A program made the translations under genes and the position numbers. The notes below the pieces were generated by a model. It was not told the origin of the DNA, made no database searches, and saw only the letters and a list, made by a program, of their open reading frames with translations. Shown in pieces: positions 1 to 8,287 of a DNA stretch of 64,000 nucleotides (the first letter of the stretch is position 1; each line of letters starts with the position of its first letter). The DNA comes from Flammeovirga yaeyamensis (GTDB lineage: Bacteria > Bacteroidota > Bacteroidia > Cytophagales > Flammeovirgaceae): contig NZ_CP076133.1 of the NCBI RefSeq assembly GCF_018736045.1, forward strand, positions 558,001 through 622,000, read 5' to 3'.

Positions 1-113
1 TCAACGATGTGAAGTATTTTAGAAAGTGCTTTAAAGACCACTATGGAATGTCGGCCTCGGAGTACATCAAACAAATGAGTAAAATTACTGAACAAGAAGA
101 GGTTACTAATTAG
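1..113 (+). CDS. C-terminal fragment of an AraC-type / HTCS regulator
   Basis: The reading frame is open from base 3 to the TAG at 111-113, giving 36 residues whose upstream part lies outside the window. The residues KYFRKCFKDHYGMSASEYIK match the second helix-turn-helix of AraC-family DNA-binding domains (pattern F.R.FK...G.SP.EY). In this phylum such a tail next to a PUL is usually the output domain of a hybrid two-component system, but a stand-alone AraC protein is possible because nothing upstream is visible. Its position just before two sulfatases and the uptake operon suggests it is the local PUL activator (inference). Confidence 0.75.
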   Translation, partial: NDVKYFRKCFKDHYGMSASEYIKQMSKITEQEEVTN

Positions 114-158
114 TACCCTCCTCGATAATTAAAATTTAGGTCGTTTTTGATGAATATC

Positions 159-193
159 ACCCCTAACTAAAAGAAATGACTCCTTTAAATTTG
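159..193 (+). promoter_or_regulatory. candidate promoter/operator of the first sulfatase operon
   Basis: ACCCCTAA (159-166) and ACTCCTTT (179-186) form an imperfect direct repeat with a 20-bp period. TAAATTTG (186-193) fits the Bacteroidota -7 consensus TAnnTTTG. No clear TTTG -33 element stands at the expected distance, so an activator-dependent promoter is plausible. The spacing of two helical turns would suit an AraC-type activator. This is pattern reading only. Confidence 0.35.
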
Positions 194-226
194 GTTATCG
201 ATTAAAGAATAAATGATTAGTATCAA

Positions 227-1714
227 ATGAATGTATTACAACATCGTCTTATAAAAGTAGCCTTATATGTATTAGCACTTTATGGGATTAGTTCATGTGC
301 GACTCCACATAAAAAGACAGCAAACAAAAACATCAAACAACCTAATATTATTTACATACTAGCAGACGATGCAGGATGGGGTGATTTTAGTTGTTATGGT
401 CAGGAGAAATTCACAACACCAAACATCGATGCTTTAGCAGAAAGTGGTATCCGTTTTACGGATCATTATGCAGGTAGTAGTGTTTGTGCTCCTTCGAGAT
501 CAACTCTTTTAACAGGTATGCATACAGGGCATACACCTATTCGAGGTAATAAAGAAGTAATGCCGGAAGGTCAGGTGCCAATTCCTGCAGATACTTATAG
601 CTTACCTAAAATGTTGAAGCAAGAAGGGTATGTAACTGGTATGTTCGGTAAGTGGGGCTTAGGTTACCCACAATCGGAAGGTGCTCCAAATGCACAAGGT
701 TTCGATGAGTTTTATGGGTATAACTGTCAGAGGTTGGCACATACGTATTACCCATTATACTTAAGACATAATGGTACTAAAGTGCCTCTTCCAAAAAATA
801 CAGATGGTCACATGACGTATACTCACGATATGATTCACGAGCAAGCATTGTCGTTCATAGATCAAAATAAAGATAAGCCGTTCTTCTTATACTTGCCTTA
901 CACGATTCCTCATGCGGAAATGGTGGTACCTCAAGATTCACTTTTCCAAATGTATAAAGAGAAGTATCCTCAAGGAAAGCCTTATGTAAACAAGGTAAAC
1001 CACGATCCTAAATTATCTCACGAAGATCGCTTCTTCAAAGGAGCATATGGAGATCAAGAATATCCAAGAGCAGCATTTGCTACTATGATGCACTACTTAG
1101 ATAATTCTGTGGGTGATGTAATGGAAAAGCTAAAAGAACATGGTTTGGATGATAATACGATCGTGATTTTCAGTTCTGATAATGGTCCACACAAAGAAGG
1201 TGGAGCAGATCCCTATTACTTTAACTCGTTTGGTCCTTTTAAGGGAGTAAAACGTGATTTATATGAAGGTGGTATCCGTGTACCAATGATTGTTTCTTGG
1301 CCAAATACCATCTCTAAAAATCAAGTATCTGATCATCCATCAGCATTCTGGGATGTTTTACCTACAGTGGCAGATATCTTAGATGTTGAGATTCCAAGCG
1401 AACAAAATATTGATGGTATTTCTTTCTTACCTACTTTAAAAGGAGAAAAAGAGGATCAAGCTAAACACGATTATTTATACTGGGAGTTCCACGAGAAAGG
1501 TGGAAGAAGAGCAGTAAGAATGGGGAACTGGAAAGCGGTTCAATACAACTTGAAGAAAGGTAAGAAAATCGAAATCTACGATCTTTCTAACGATCCTTCA
1601 GAAAGTAAGAACTTAGCAAAGCAGAAACCTGAATTAGTACAAAAGGCACAAGAAATTTTTAATACTGCCCGTACTACTTCTACGACTTTCCCTTTCCAAG
1701 GAGAAAACATGTAA
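227..1714 (+). CDS. sulfatase (S1 family), lipoprotein
   Basis: 495 residues; formylglycine-dependent type I sulfatase that removes sulfate esters from a glycan. The N-terminus ends in a lipobox (ISSC, Cys24), predicting a membrane-anchored lipoprotein. The alkaline-phosphatase-like fold is shown by the metal-binding DD at 47-48. The maturation motif is C87-A-P-S-R91 (C-x-P-S-R), where Cys87 would become formylglycine, and a later SSDNG supplies further metal ligands. The usual GKWHxG motif reads GKWGLG here, as seen in one arylsulfatase subgroup. The next sulfatase starts 4 bp after the stop, so both are one operon. The substrate is not readable; a sulfated algal glycan is inferred from the locus. 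Maturation needs a sulfatase-maturating enzyme, which is not in this window. Confidence 0.93.
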   Translation: MNVLQHRLIKVALYVLALYGISSCATPHKKTANKNIKQPNIIYILADDAGWGDFSCYGQEKFTTPNIDALAESGIRFTDHYAGSSVCAPSRSTLLTGMHTGHTPIRGNKEVMPEGQVPIPADTYSLPKMLKQEGYVTGMFGKWGLGYPQSEGAPNAQGFDEFYGYNCQRLAHTYYPLYLRHNGTKVPLPKNTDGHMTYTHDMIHEQALSFIDQNKDKPFFLYLPYTIPHAEMVVPQDSLFQMYKEKYPQGKPYVNKVNHDPKLSHEDRFFKGAYGDQEYPRAAFATMMHYLDNSVGDVMEKLKEHGLDDNTIVIFSSDNGPHKEGGADPYYFNSFGPFKGVKRDLYEGGIRVPMIVSWPNTISKNQVSDHPSAFWDVLPTVADILDVEIPSEQNIDGISFLPTLKGEKEDQAKHDYLYWEFHEKGGRRAVRMGNWKAVQYNLKKGKKIEIYDLSNDPSESKNLAKQKPELVQKAQEIFNTARTTSTTFPFQGENM

Positions 1715-1718
1715 TCTC

Positions 1719-3146
1719 ATGAAAATAAAAAGCTTAATGACTATTTGTTTCTCTTTATTGATGATATCAAATAGTTATTCTCAAGATAAAAAGCCCAATA
1801 TCGTTCTATTTTTTGTAGACGATATGGGCTGGAAAGACCCTGCTTTTATGGGATCAGATTATCACGAAACGCCTAACTTGGATCAAATGGCATCAGAAGG
1901 ATTTGTCTTTCATAATGCTTATTCAGCTGGACCAAACTGTGCTCCTTCAAGAGCAAGTTTAATGTCAGGTCAATATTCTCCAAGACATGGTAAAGTGGCG
2001 GTTTGGAATTCTAAAAGAGGACCTGAAGAGCAAATGCGTTTGGAACCTGTACCTGATCAGGGATTGCCTTTAGAGAATTATACTTTGGCTGAAGCCTTGA
2101 GAGACGGAGGTTATAAAACGGGTATTTTTGGGAAGTGGCATATCGAAGGTTTAGCATCAGATCAAGGATTTGAAATTGATGGAGAAACGGATGCAAGCGA
2201 GATCAACTTTAAGGAAACAGACGATCCTAAAGATATCTACAGTTTAACGGAGAAAGCTTGTCAGTTTTTGGAAGATCAAAAAGATCAACCTTTTTTCTTG
2301 TACTTATCGCATCACACCGTGCACACAAAGTGGGAAGCACGTCAGCCAATGATCGATTACTTTGAAGGTAAAGAGAAAGGTAAAATTCATAAAAACGCTC
2401 AATACGCTGCCATGGTAAAACATACAGACGAAAGTATGGGGATTATTATGAAGAAGTTAAAGGATTTAGGAATTGATGATAACACCATTGTCATTTTCAC
2501 TTCTGATAACGGAGCTATTGGTCGTGTAAAGCAGACTCCACTAAGAGGAGCAAAGGGAATGTTGTACGAAGGTGGGATTCGTGTTCCTTTAGTCGTTAGG
2601 TGGCCTTTAGGCATTACTCCAGCTACATCAACAGAACCAATTATCAATATCGATTTTTACCCTACTTTCTTAGAGTTGGCAGGGATAAAAAAAGCCAAAG
2701 ATAAGGTGTTGGATGGAGAAAGCTTTGTACCTCTATTGACTCAGAAAAAGGAAAGTTTATCACGATCAACGATTTATTATCACTACCCTATTTACCTAGA
2801 TGGTAAAAATGCAAGAGGGGCGAGAGATCAATATTTTAGAAACCGACCAACTACCGTAGCGATTAATGGTGATTGGAAACTGTTATTCTTCCACGAGGAA
2901 TATGTACTTGATGGAGGGGAGAAAAATATGGATTCCAACCATATGGTTGAACTCTACAATTTAAAAGACGACCCATCAGAAATGAAGGATTTATCGTTGG
3001 TAGAGATTAAAAAAAGAGATGAAATGCTAAAGGATTTAAAGAAGTGGATGAAGAAAACCAATGCTCCTTTGGCCATGAAAAAAACACCGGAAAACTATCG
3101 ACCGGTATATAAAAGAGGGGATCACAAGAAGAAACATTCTAATTAA
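1719..3146 (+). CDS. sulfatase (S1 family), secreted
   Basis: 475 residues with a cleavable-looking signal peptide (ends SNSYSQ, about residue 21). It has the metal-binding DD near residues 34-35, the maturation motif C74-A-P-S-R, the active-site GKWHIEG motif, and TSDNG further on. It lies 4 bp downstream of the preceding sulfatase and is followed by a strong terminator, so the pair forms a short operon ahead of the SusC/D operon. The sequences of the two differ enough that they probably act on different sulfate positions (inference). Length is normal for the family. Confidence 0.93.
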   Translation: MKIKSLMTICFSLLMISNSYSQDKKPNIVLFFVDDMGWKDPAFMGSDYHETPNLDQMASEGFVFHNAYSAGPNCAPSRASLMSGQYSPRHGKVAVWNSKRGPEEQMRLEPVPDQGLPLENYTLAEALRDGGYKTGIFGKWHIEGLASDQGFEIDGETDASEINFKETDDPKDIYSLTEKACQFLEDQKDQPFFLYLSHHTVHTKWEARQPMIDYFEGKEKGKIHKNAQYAAMVKHTDESMGIIMKKLKDLGIDDNTIVIFTSDNGAIGRVKQTPLRGAKGMLYEGGIRVPLVVRWPLGITPATSTEPIINIDFYPTFLELAGIKKAKDKVLDGESFVPLLTQKKESLSRSTIYYHYPIYLDGKNARGARDQYFRNRPTTVAINGDWKLLFFHEEYVLDGGEKNMDSNHMVELYNLKDDPSEMKDLSLVEIKKRDEMLKDLKKWMKKTNAPLAMKKTPENYRPVYKRGDHKKKHSN

Positions 3147-3187
3147 CATCTCCACTGAGATTTTTGAGATTAAGAGAGACGATTATT

Positions 3188-3232
3188 AAAGGATATTTTT
3201 GTAAATTTACGTTACAAGAATATCCTTTTTTT
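3188..3232 (+). terminator. intrinsic terminator after the sulfatase pair
   Basis: AAAGGATATT (3188-3197) pairs with AATATCCTTT (3219-3228) and is followed at once by a T-tract. It separates the two-sulfatase operon from the uptake operon. Confidence 0.75.
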
Positions 3233-3319
3233 GATATTTTTTAAATAAGTAAATAAAGACTACTAATTTTTTTAAAACTGTCCATAAATACGTCTAAACG
3301 CAGATTTTTATTAGTTTTT

Positions 3320-3374
3320 CCCCCTTTTTTAATGAAAAATTAGGGGTTCAAACTCCCTTTAAAGATGTTGTTTT
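3320..3374 (+). promoter_or_regulatory. candidate regulatory region of the SusC/D operon
   Basis: The 204 bp between the terminator and the SusC start are AT-rich. They carry CCCCC followed by T6 (3320-3330), an opposed GGGG (3343-3346), and ACTCCCTTTAAA (3352-3363) resembling the element before the first sulfatase, followed by a TTTTG at 3370-3374. Similar C/G tracts sit before other transcription units of the locus. Whether this is an HTCS operator is not provable here. Confidence 0.3.
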
Positions 3375-3436
3375 GTAATGAAATGAAATAGAATAGGTTC
3401 TATTCTCAATAAGAACACTTTAATATTTTTTTAATT

Positions 3437-6400
3437 ATGCAAAAGAAGTTTACTCATTTTAGGGTAACTCATAGCATTGGTAAATTAAGTATTTTTTATC
3501 TGACATTTTCGCTATTGTTTAGTTTATCAACTTTAGCAAATGCTAATGCTTATGAAAGTCCTTCAACAGACCTTCAAGACAACATGATCGTTTCTGGAGT
3601 AGTCACCGATGAAATGGGAGAGCCATTGCCAGGTGTGTCTATCCTTATAAAAGGAACTACTAAAGGAACAATTACAAGTTTTGATGGATCTTACAAACTT
3701 TCTGTTCAACCAAAAGATGTTTTGGTTTACTCATTTATAGGTTATTTAAATCACGAAGAGGTTGTTGGTATACAAACGGTCTTGGATGTAAAAATGAACC
3801 TTGATGAAGAATTATTAGACGAGGTAGTGGTAGTAGGTTATGGTGTACAAAAGAAACAAAGTATTGTAGGTGCCATAGAAACTACTCCAACAAAAGAACT
3901 TTTAGAATCGGGTGGTGCAACTAACATGACCAGTGCTTTAACAGGTAGAGTAGCAGGTATGACTGTTATTGAATCGAGTGGAGAGCCGGGTCAGAACGAA
4001 GCACAAATCTTAATTAGAGGTCGTTCTTCTTGGAACGATAACTCTCCATTGGTATTAGTAGATGGAGTAGAAAGAAGTTTTAATGATATTGATCCCAACG
4101 AGGTGGAGTCCATCTCAGTACTGAAAGATGCTTCTGCAACAGCTGTATTTGGTGTAAAAGGTGCCAACGGTGTTATCTTGGTGACATCAAAACAAGGTTC
4201 GGAGGAAAAAACAAGAATAAATATCTCACAAGAAGTAGGTATGAAAACGCCAATGAATACTTCTTCTCGTTTGGATATGCCTTCCACTTTCAGATTAGCC
4301 AATCAAGCGTTAGCCAACGATGGTTTGTGGGATCAAATGATTCCAGAAAGCTATATCAGAAACTGGGAGAATCCGAATAGAGATATGGAAAAATATCCAG
4401 AAGTAGATTGGTGGGACGAGGTAGTAGGTACTGGCTATCAATCAAAAACTAACTTTAACATCTCAGGGGGAACGAAAAAAATTAAATATTTCACATCGGT
4501 GGGTTATTTGAAAGAGACAGATATTTTGAAGTCGAATCCTCAACAAGATTACGATCCAAGTTTCTCGAATGACCGTTTGAACTTCAGAACCAATTTAAAA
4601 TTCAACGTTACAAAGACAACAAGTGTCGATTTTGGTATCTCTGGTAATCAGAAAAGATATTCAAGTCCGGCAGAAGTAAGAACAAGTAATTATCAAAAAG
4701 AAGAATTCTTTAAAAAGATCTACAGAACGCCGTCTTACTTATATCCTGTAAGATTTGAAGATGGATCGTATGGTGGTATTGATCCTAATGGTGGTGATAA
4801 CCCGATGTCCATTTTAAATGAATCAGGAAGTGGACAAACAAGAAGATCTGAATTGTTTACCAACTTACAATTGGATCAGAAACTAGACTTCATTACTAAA
4901 GGACTAACTTTTAGAGCCAAAATAGCATTTGATACTTACACGCAGTTTAACAAAACAATTAGCAAAGACCGTGTAATGTTCCATTATCCTACTCCAGAAT
5001 CAGAAAATAGAGTACGTTACCCAGATGCAAACTTCGTAGAACAGCCGGTAACGATAAATAACTGGGATTATGGATGGTTCCGAAAAACAATGTTATATGA
5101 ATTCTCTACTAGATATAATAGAACATTTGGTGACCACTCTGTAACAGGTTTATTACTCTTCTCAAGAAGAATTAATTCTCCAGAAGTATCTTTTCCATTC
5201 TATGAGGAAAACTGGGCGGGTAGAGTAACTTACGATTACAAAATGAAGTATCTAGCCGAAGTAAACGTTGGTGTAAACGGCTCGGATAACTTTGCTCCAG
5301 GACAACGATTTGGTGTTTTCCCATCGTTTGCATTGGGTTGGGTGATATCTGAGGAAAACATCTTTAGAAATGCCGATTGGCTAAACAGTGCTAAAGTAAG
5401 ATATTCATATGGTACTGTAGGTAGATCGCATATCAATAACAATACGCGTCACTTGTACTTTGGACAGTATTACCAAGATGGCAACATCAACTGGCGTTTA
5501 GGTCAGGATCCAACGAACTGGGCACCACACTATTTCGAAGGAAGAATTCCTAACGAAAATGCTACTTGGGAAAAAGCAGTGAAACAAAACTTAGGTTTTG
5601 AAGCAACAGTATTCAAAAACTGGAGATTCACTTTAGATCTTTTCGACGAGTACCGCTACGATATCTTGATGGAAAGAAGAAATATTCCAGCTTGGTCAGG
5701 TTTCCCAGAGAATCCATATGCTAACATTGGTGAGGTAAAATCAAGAGGTTTTGAAGTAACATTAAGTTATGACTTTAATATCGGTGAGCATTTACAAATT
5801 GGTATTGCCCCTAACTTCTCGGTGAACGAAAGTAGAATCATCAACAGAGATGATCCACACTTATTGCCAGATTCTCAGAAGGATGCCGGTAAGCCGATTG
5901 GATGGAAAAAAGGATATGTAACTGATGGTTTATATAAAGATTGGGACGATATCTACAACTCTCCAAATACTAACTTAGGTGGTAACCCTATTCCGGGTGA
6001 TATCAAATACATTGACTTTAATGGCGATGGTAGTGTAGATATTAACGATCAAACGGCCTTAAAAGGATTGGATGTTCCAACGAAAACATATGGTCTGAAC
6101 CTATCATTAAATTATAAAGGCTTTACAGTTTCTGCTTTATTCTATGGTGTGAATGGTAACTACGCCAACATTTCGGACGATATGATGTGGGGATTTGCAA
6201 AAGGATTTTATGTATTGGACGAAGTACACACAAACACTTGGAATCCATACACAAGAGATGCGAATGCCAATCCAACATTACACTTCCAAAACATGCAGCA
6301 CAACAACAATTCTACAGAATATAGATGGCAAAATGCTTCGTATTGGAGATTGAAAAACTTGGAGATGGGTTATAACATCAAAGGCAAGAAATCGGACTTC

Positions 6401-6541
6401 TACAGAAACATTTATGTGTATGCTTCGGGTAACAACCTGTTTACATTTACAAGTTTTGATAGTAGACTAGATCCAGCAAACTCAAACGCTGCCTATCCAC
6501 TTGTAAGAAGATTTAACCTTGGTTTACGATTTGGATTATAA
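3437..6541 (+). CDS. SusC-like TonB-dependent outer-membrane glycan transporter
   Basis: 1034 residues. A signal peptide is followed by a carboxypeptidase-D-like regulatory domain (about 51-125, SGVVTDEMGEPLPGVSI), the TonB box and linker DEVVVVGYG (128-136), a plug domain (about 140-255, with VDGVERSFNDIDPNEVESI and GVKGANGVILVTSK), then a 22-strand barrel ending in the aromatic C-terminus FNLGLRFGL. The protein imports oligosaccharides into the periplasm with energy from TonB, with its SusD partner as lid. The SusD gene begins 3 bp after the stop. It is the first gene of a five-gene operon that repeats the SusC/SusD unit twice. Confidence 0.96.
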   Translation: MQKKFTHFRVTHSIGKLSIFYLTFSLLFSLSTLANANAYESPSTDLQDNMIVSGVVTDEMGEPLPGVSILIKGTTKGTITSFDGSYKLSVQPKDVLVYSFIGYLNHEEVVGIQTVLDVKMNLDEELLDEVVVVGYGVQKKQSIVGAIETTPTKELLESGGATNMTSALTGRVAGMTVIESSGEPGQNEAQILIRGRSSWNDNSPLVLVDGVERSFNDIDPNEVESISVLKDASATAVFGVKGANGVILVTSKQGSEEKTRINISQEVGMKTPMNTSSRLDMPSTFRLANQALANDGLWDQMIPESYIRNWENPNRDMEKYPEVDWWDEVVGTGYQSKTNFNISGGTKKIKYFTSVGYLKETDILKSNPQQDYDPSFSNDRLNFRTNLKFNVTKTTSVDFGISGNQKRYSSPAEVRTSNYQKEEFFKKIYRTPSYLYPVRFEDGSYGGIDPNGGDNPMSILNESGSGQTRRSELFTNLQLDQKLDFITKGLTFRAKIAFDTYTQFNKTISKDRVMFHYPTPESENRVRYPDANFVEQPVTINNWDYGWFRKTMLYEFSTRYNRTFGDHSVTGLLLFSRRINSPEVSFPFYEENWAGRVTYDYKMKYLAEVNVGVNGSDNFAPGQRFGVFPSFALGWVISEENIFRNADWLNSAKVRYSYGTVGRSHINNNTRHLYFGQYYQDGNINWRLGQDPTNWAPHYFEGRIPNENATWEKAVKQNLGFEATVFKNWRFTLDLFDEYRYDILMERRNIPAWSGFPENPYANIGEVKSRGFEVTLSYDFNIGEHLQIGIAPNFSVNESRIINRDDPHLLPDSQKDAGKPIGWKKGYVTDGLYKDWDDIYNSPNTNLGGNPIPGDIKYIDFNGDGSVDINDQTALKGLDVPTKTYGLNLSLNYKGFTVSALFYGVNGNYANISDDMMWGFAKGFYVLDEVHTNTWNPYTRDANANPTLHFQNMQHNNNSTEYRWQNASYWRLKNLEMGYNIKGKKSDFYRNIYVYASGNNLFTFTSFDSRLDPANSNAAYPLVRRFNLGLRFGL

Positions 6542-6544
6542 GAA

Positions 6545-8281
6545 ATGAAAATGAAAAAATTAATCATATTACTATTAGGACTTGGTCTTTTTTCATGTGA
6601 AAGGTTTTTAGATCGTTCACCAGATCAAGGAGTAACAGAATCTGAAGTATTTACAAACTACGAATCATACAGAGCATTTAACGATCAGTTATATGCTTAC
6701 TTGGACGATTACTTCGATTGGAGACGTCGTTTTGATTCGGGTAGTTTTAGTGATGAAACAGAAAACAATTCGAACTGGACCGTTCAGAATGATATGAATG
6801 CAGGTGGTTTTTATTCGAAACCAGGTAATGCACAACAACATGAGATCGGTTGGGAAATGAGTAGTCATGGTATTGGTTCTCGTTCTCCTGTAATTGCGAA
6901 CGGTTTCCAAGCTATTCGTGCGGCAAACATTAGTATCGAAAGAATCGAAATGTTGGAGGATGCTACTCAACAACAGATCGATGAGTTATTAGGACAAGCT
7001 TACTTTATGAGAGCATGGCACTATTTCCAAATAATAATTCGTTGGGGAGGAATGCCAGAAATGAGTGCATCGTTTACTCCTGATACCGATTTTAATCTTC
7101 CTAGAAGAAACTTTGTAGAAAGTGCAGAAGATTGCCTGAACGATTTGGACATGGCTTTTGAATTATTACCAACAAGATGGGAATTGAATCAATTGGGTCG
7201 TGTGACAAAAGGTAGTGCTTTGGGATTGAAAGAAATGATTCAATTGTACATGGCTTCTCCTTTAATGCAACAGCATTCTGGCAACAGTGCCACTTACAAT
7301 CATGAGTTGTTGAAAGCCGCTATGAAAACACAAGGTGATTTGTTTAGAAATGCTGGAGAATATGGTATTGCATTATTGAATGGAGATAATTACAGAGACA
7401 TTTTTTACAGTGAATTCGAACCTGCCAATTCAGAATACATTTTCTGGAGACACACAGGTGTTCGTAGTGCACAAGACTTGAAAAACCATTTTATTCCACA
7501 ATCCTATGGCGGAGGTAATGCCACAACAGGTCCAACTCAAAATACAGTAGATCGTTATGAAATGATTAGCGGTTTACCGATTTCAGATCCTGATTCTGGT
7601 TATGATCCAAGCAAGCCTTACGAGAATAGAGACCCACGTTTCTACAACAACATACTCTATGATGGTGCCCCTTGGGGAATGAATGGAGATACACAATTGT
7701 ATATCGAAACATATACGGGTGGTAGAGAAGATAAATTACCAATCAACCAAAGATCATTGACCGGCTATTTCGTAAAGAAATACTGGCCTGAAGGAAGTAA
7801 CCGTTGGGAAAACAGATACGGTATGCACTTCATGCCATGGGTTTATATCAGATATGCACAAGTGTACTTGGATTTTGCAGAAGCAGCCAATGAGGTCTAT
7901 GGTCCTACTGCAGCGGCTCCCGAAACAGGTATTTCAGCAGTGCAAGCCATCAATATCATCAGAAATAGAGTAGGAATGCCAGATGTAAATTCAAAATATA
8001 CATCAAGCAAAGAGGCTTTTAGAGATAGAATTAGAAACGAGAGAGCGGTAGAACTTTGTTTCGAAGGACACCGTTGGTTCGATTCAAGAAGATGGAAAAC
8101 GGCTGTTCAAGATTACAGAACAGTGCGCAAAGTAGTCATTACCAAAAACGGAGATGATGCTACCTACGAGTATCCTGAGATTCCAAATGCAAGGAACTTC
8201 GCAGAGAGAAACTATTGGTATCCTATCCCATTGGAGGAAGTAAGTAAAAATGAAAATTTCACTCAAAATCCAGGATGGTAA
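6545..8281 (+). CDS. SusD-like glycan-binding lipoprotein
   Basis: 578 residues with a lipobox (LFSC, Cys18), so a surface lipoprotein. SusD/RagB hallmarks are visible: early SEVFTNYESYRAFNDQLYAY, the TPR-like segment GQAYFMRAWHYFQI, and near the C-terminus RNERAVELCFEGHRWFDSRRW, with a closing YPIPLEEVSKN...NPGW. It binds the glycan at the cell surface and closes over the preceding SusC. It is sandwiched by 3 bp and 6 bp gaps in the operon. The ligand cannot be told from sequence. Confidence 0.95.
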   Translation: MKMKKLIILLLGLGLFSCERFLDRSPDQGVTESEVFTNYESYRAFNDQLYAYLDDYFDWRRRFDSGSFSDETENNSNWTVQNDMNAGGFYSKPGNAQQHEIGWEMSSHGIGSRSPVIANGFQAIRAANISIERIEMLEDATQQQIDELLGQAYFMRAWHYFQIIIRWGGMPEMSASFTPDTDFNLPRRNFVESAEDCLNDLDMAFELLPTRWELNQLGRVTKGSALGLKEMIQLYMASPLMQQHSGNSATYNHELLKAAMKTQGDLFRNAGEYGIALLNGDNYRDIFYSEFEPANSEYIFWRHTGVRSAQDLKNHFIPQSYGGGNATTGPTQNTVDRYEMISGLPISDPDSGYDPSKPYENRDPRFYNNILYDGAPWGMNGDTQLYIETYTGGREDKLPINQRSLTGYFVKKYWPEGSNRWENRYGMHFMPWVYIRYAQVYLDFAEAANEVYGPTAAAPETGISAVQAINIIRNRVGMPDVNSKYTSSKEAFRDRIRNERAVELCFEGHRWFDSRRWKTAVQDYRTVRKVVITKNGDDATYEYPEIPNARNFAERNYWYPIPLEEVSKNENFTQNPGW

Positions 8282-8287
8282 TAAATT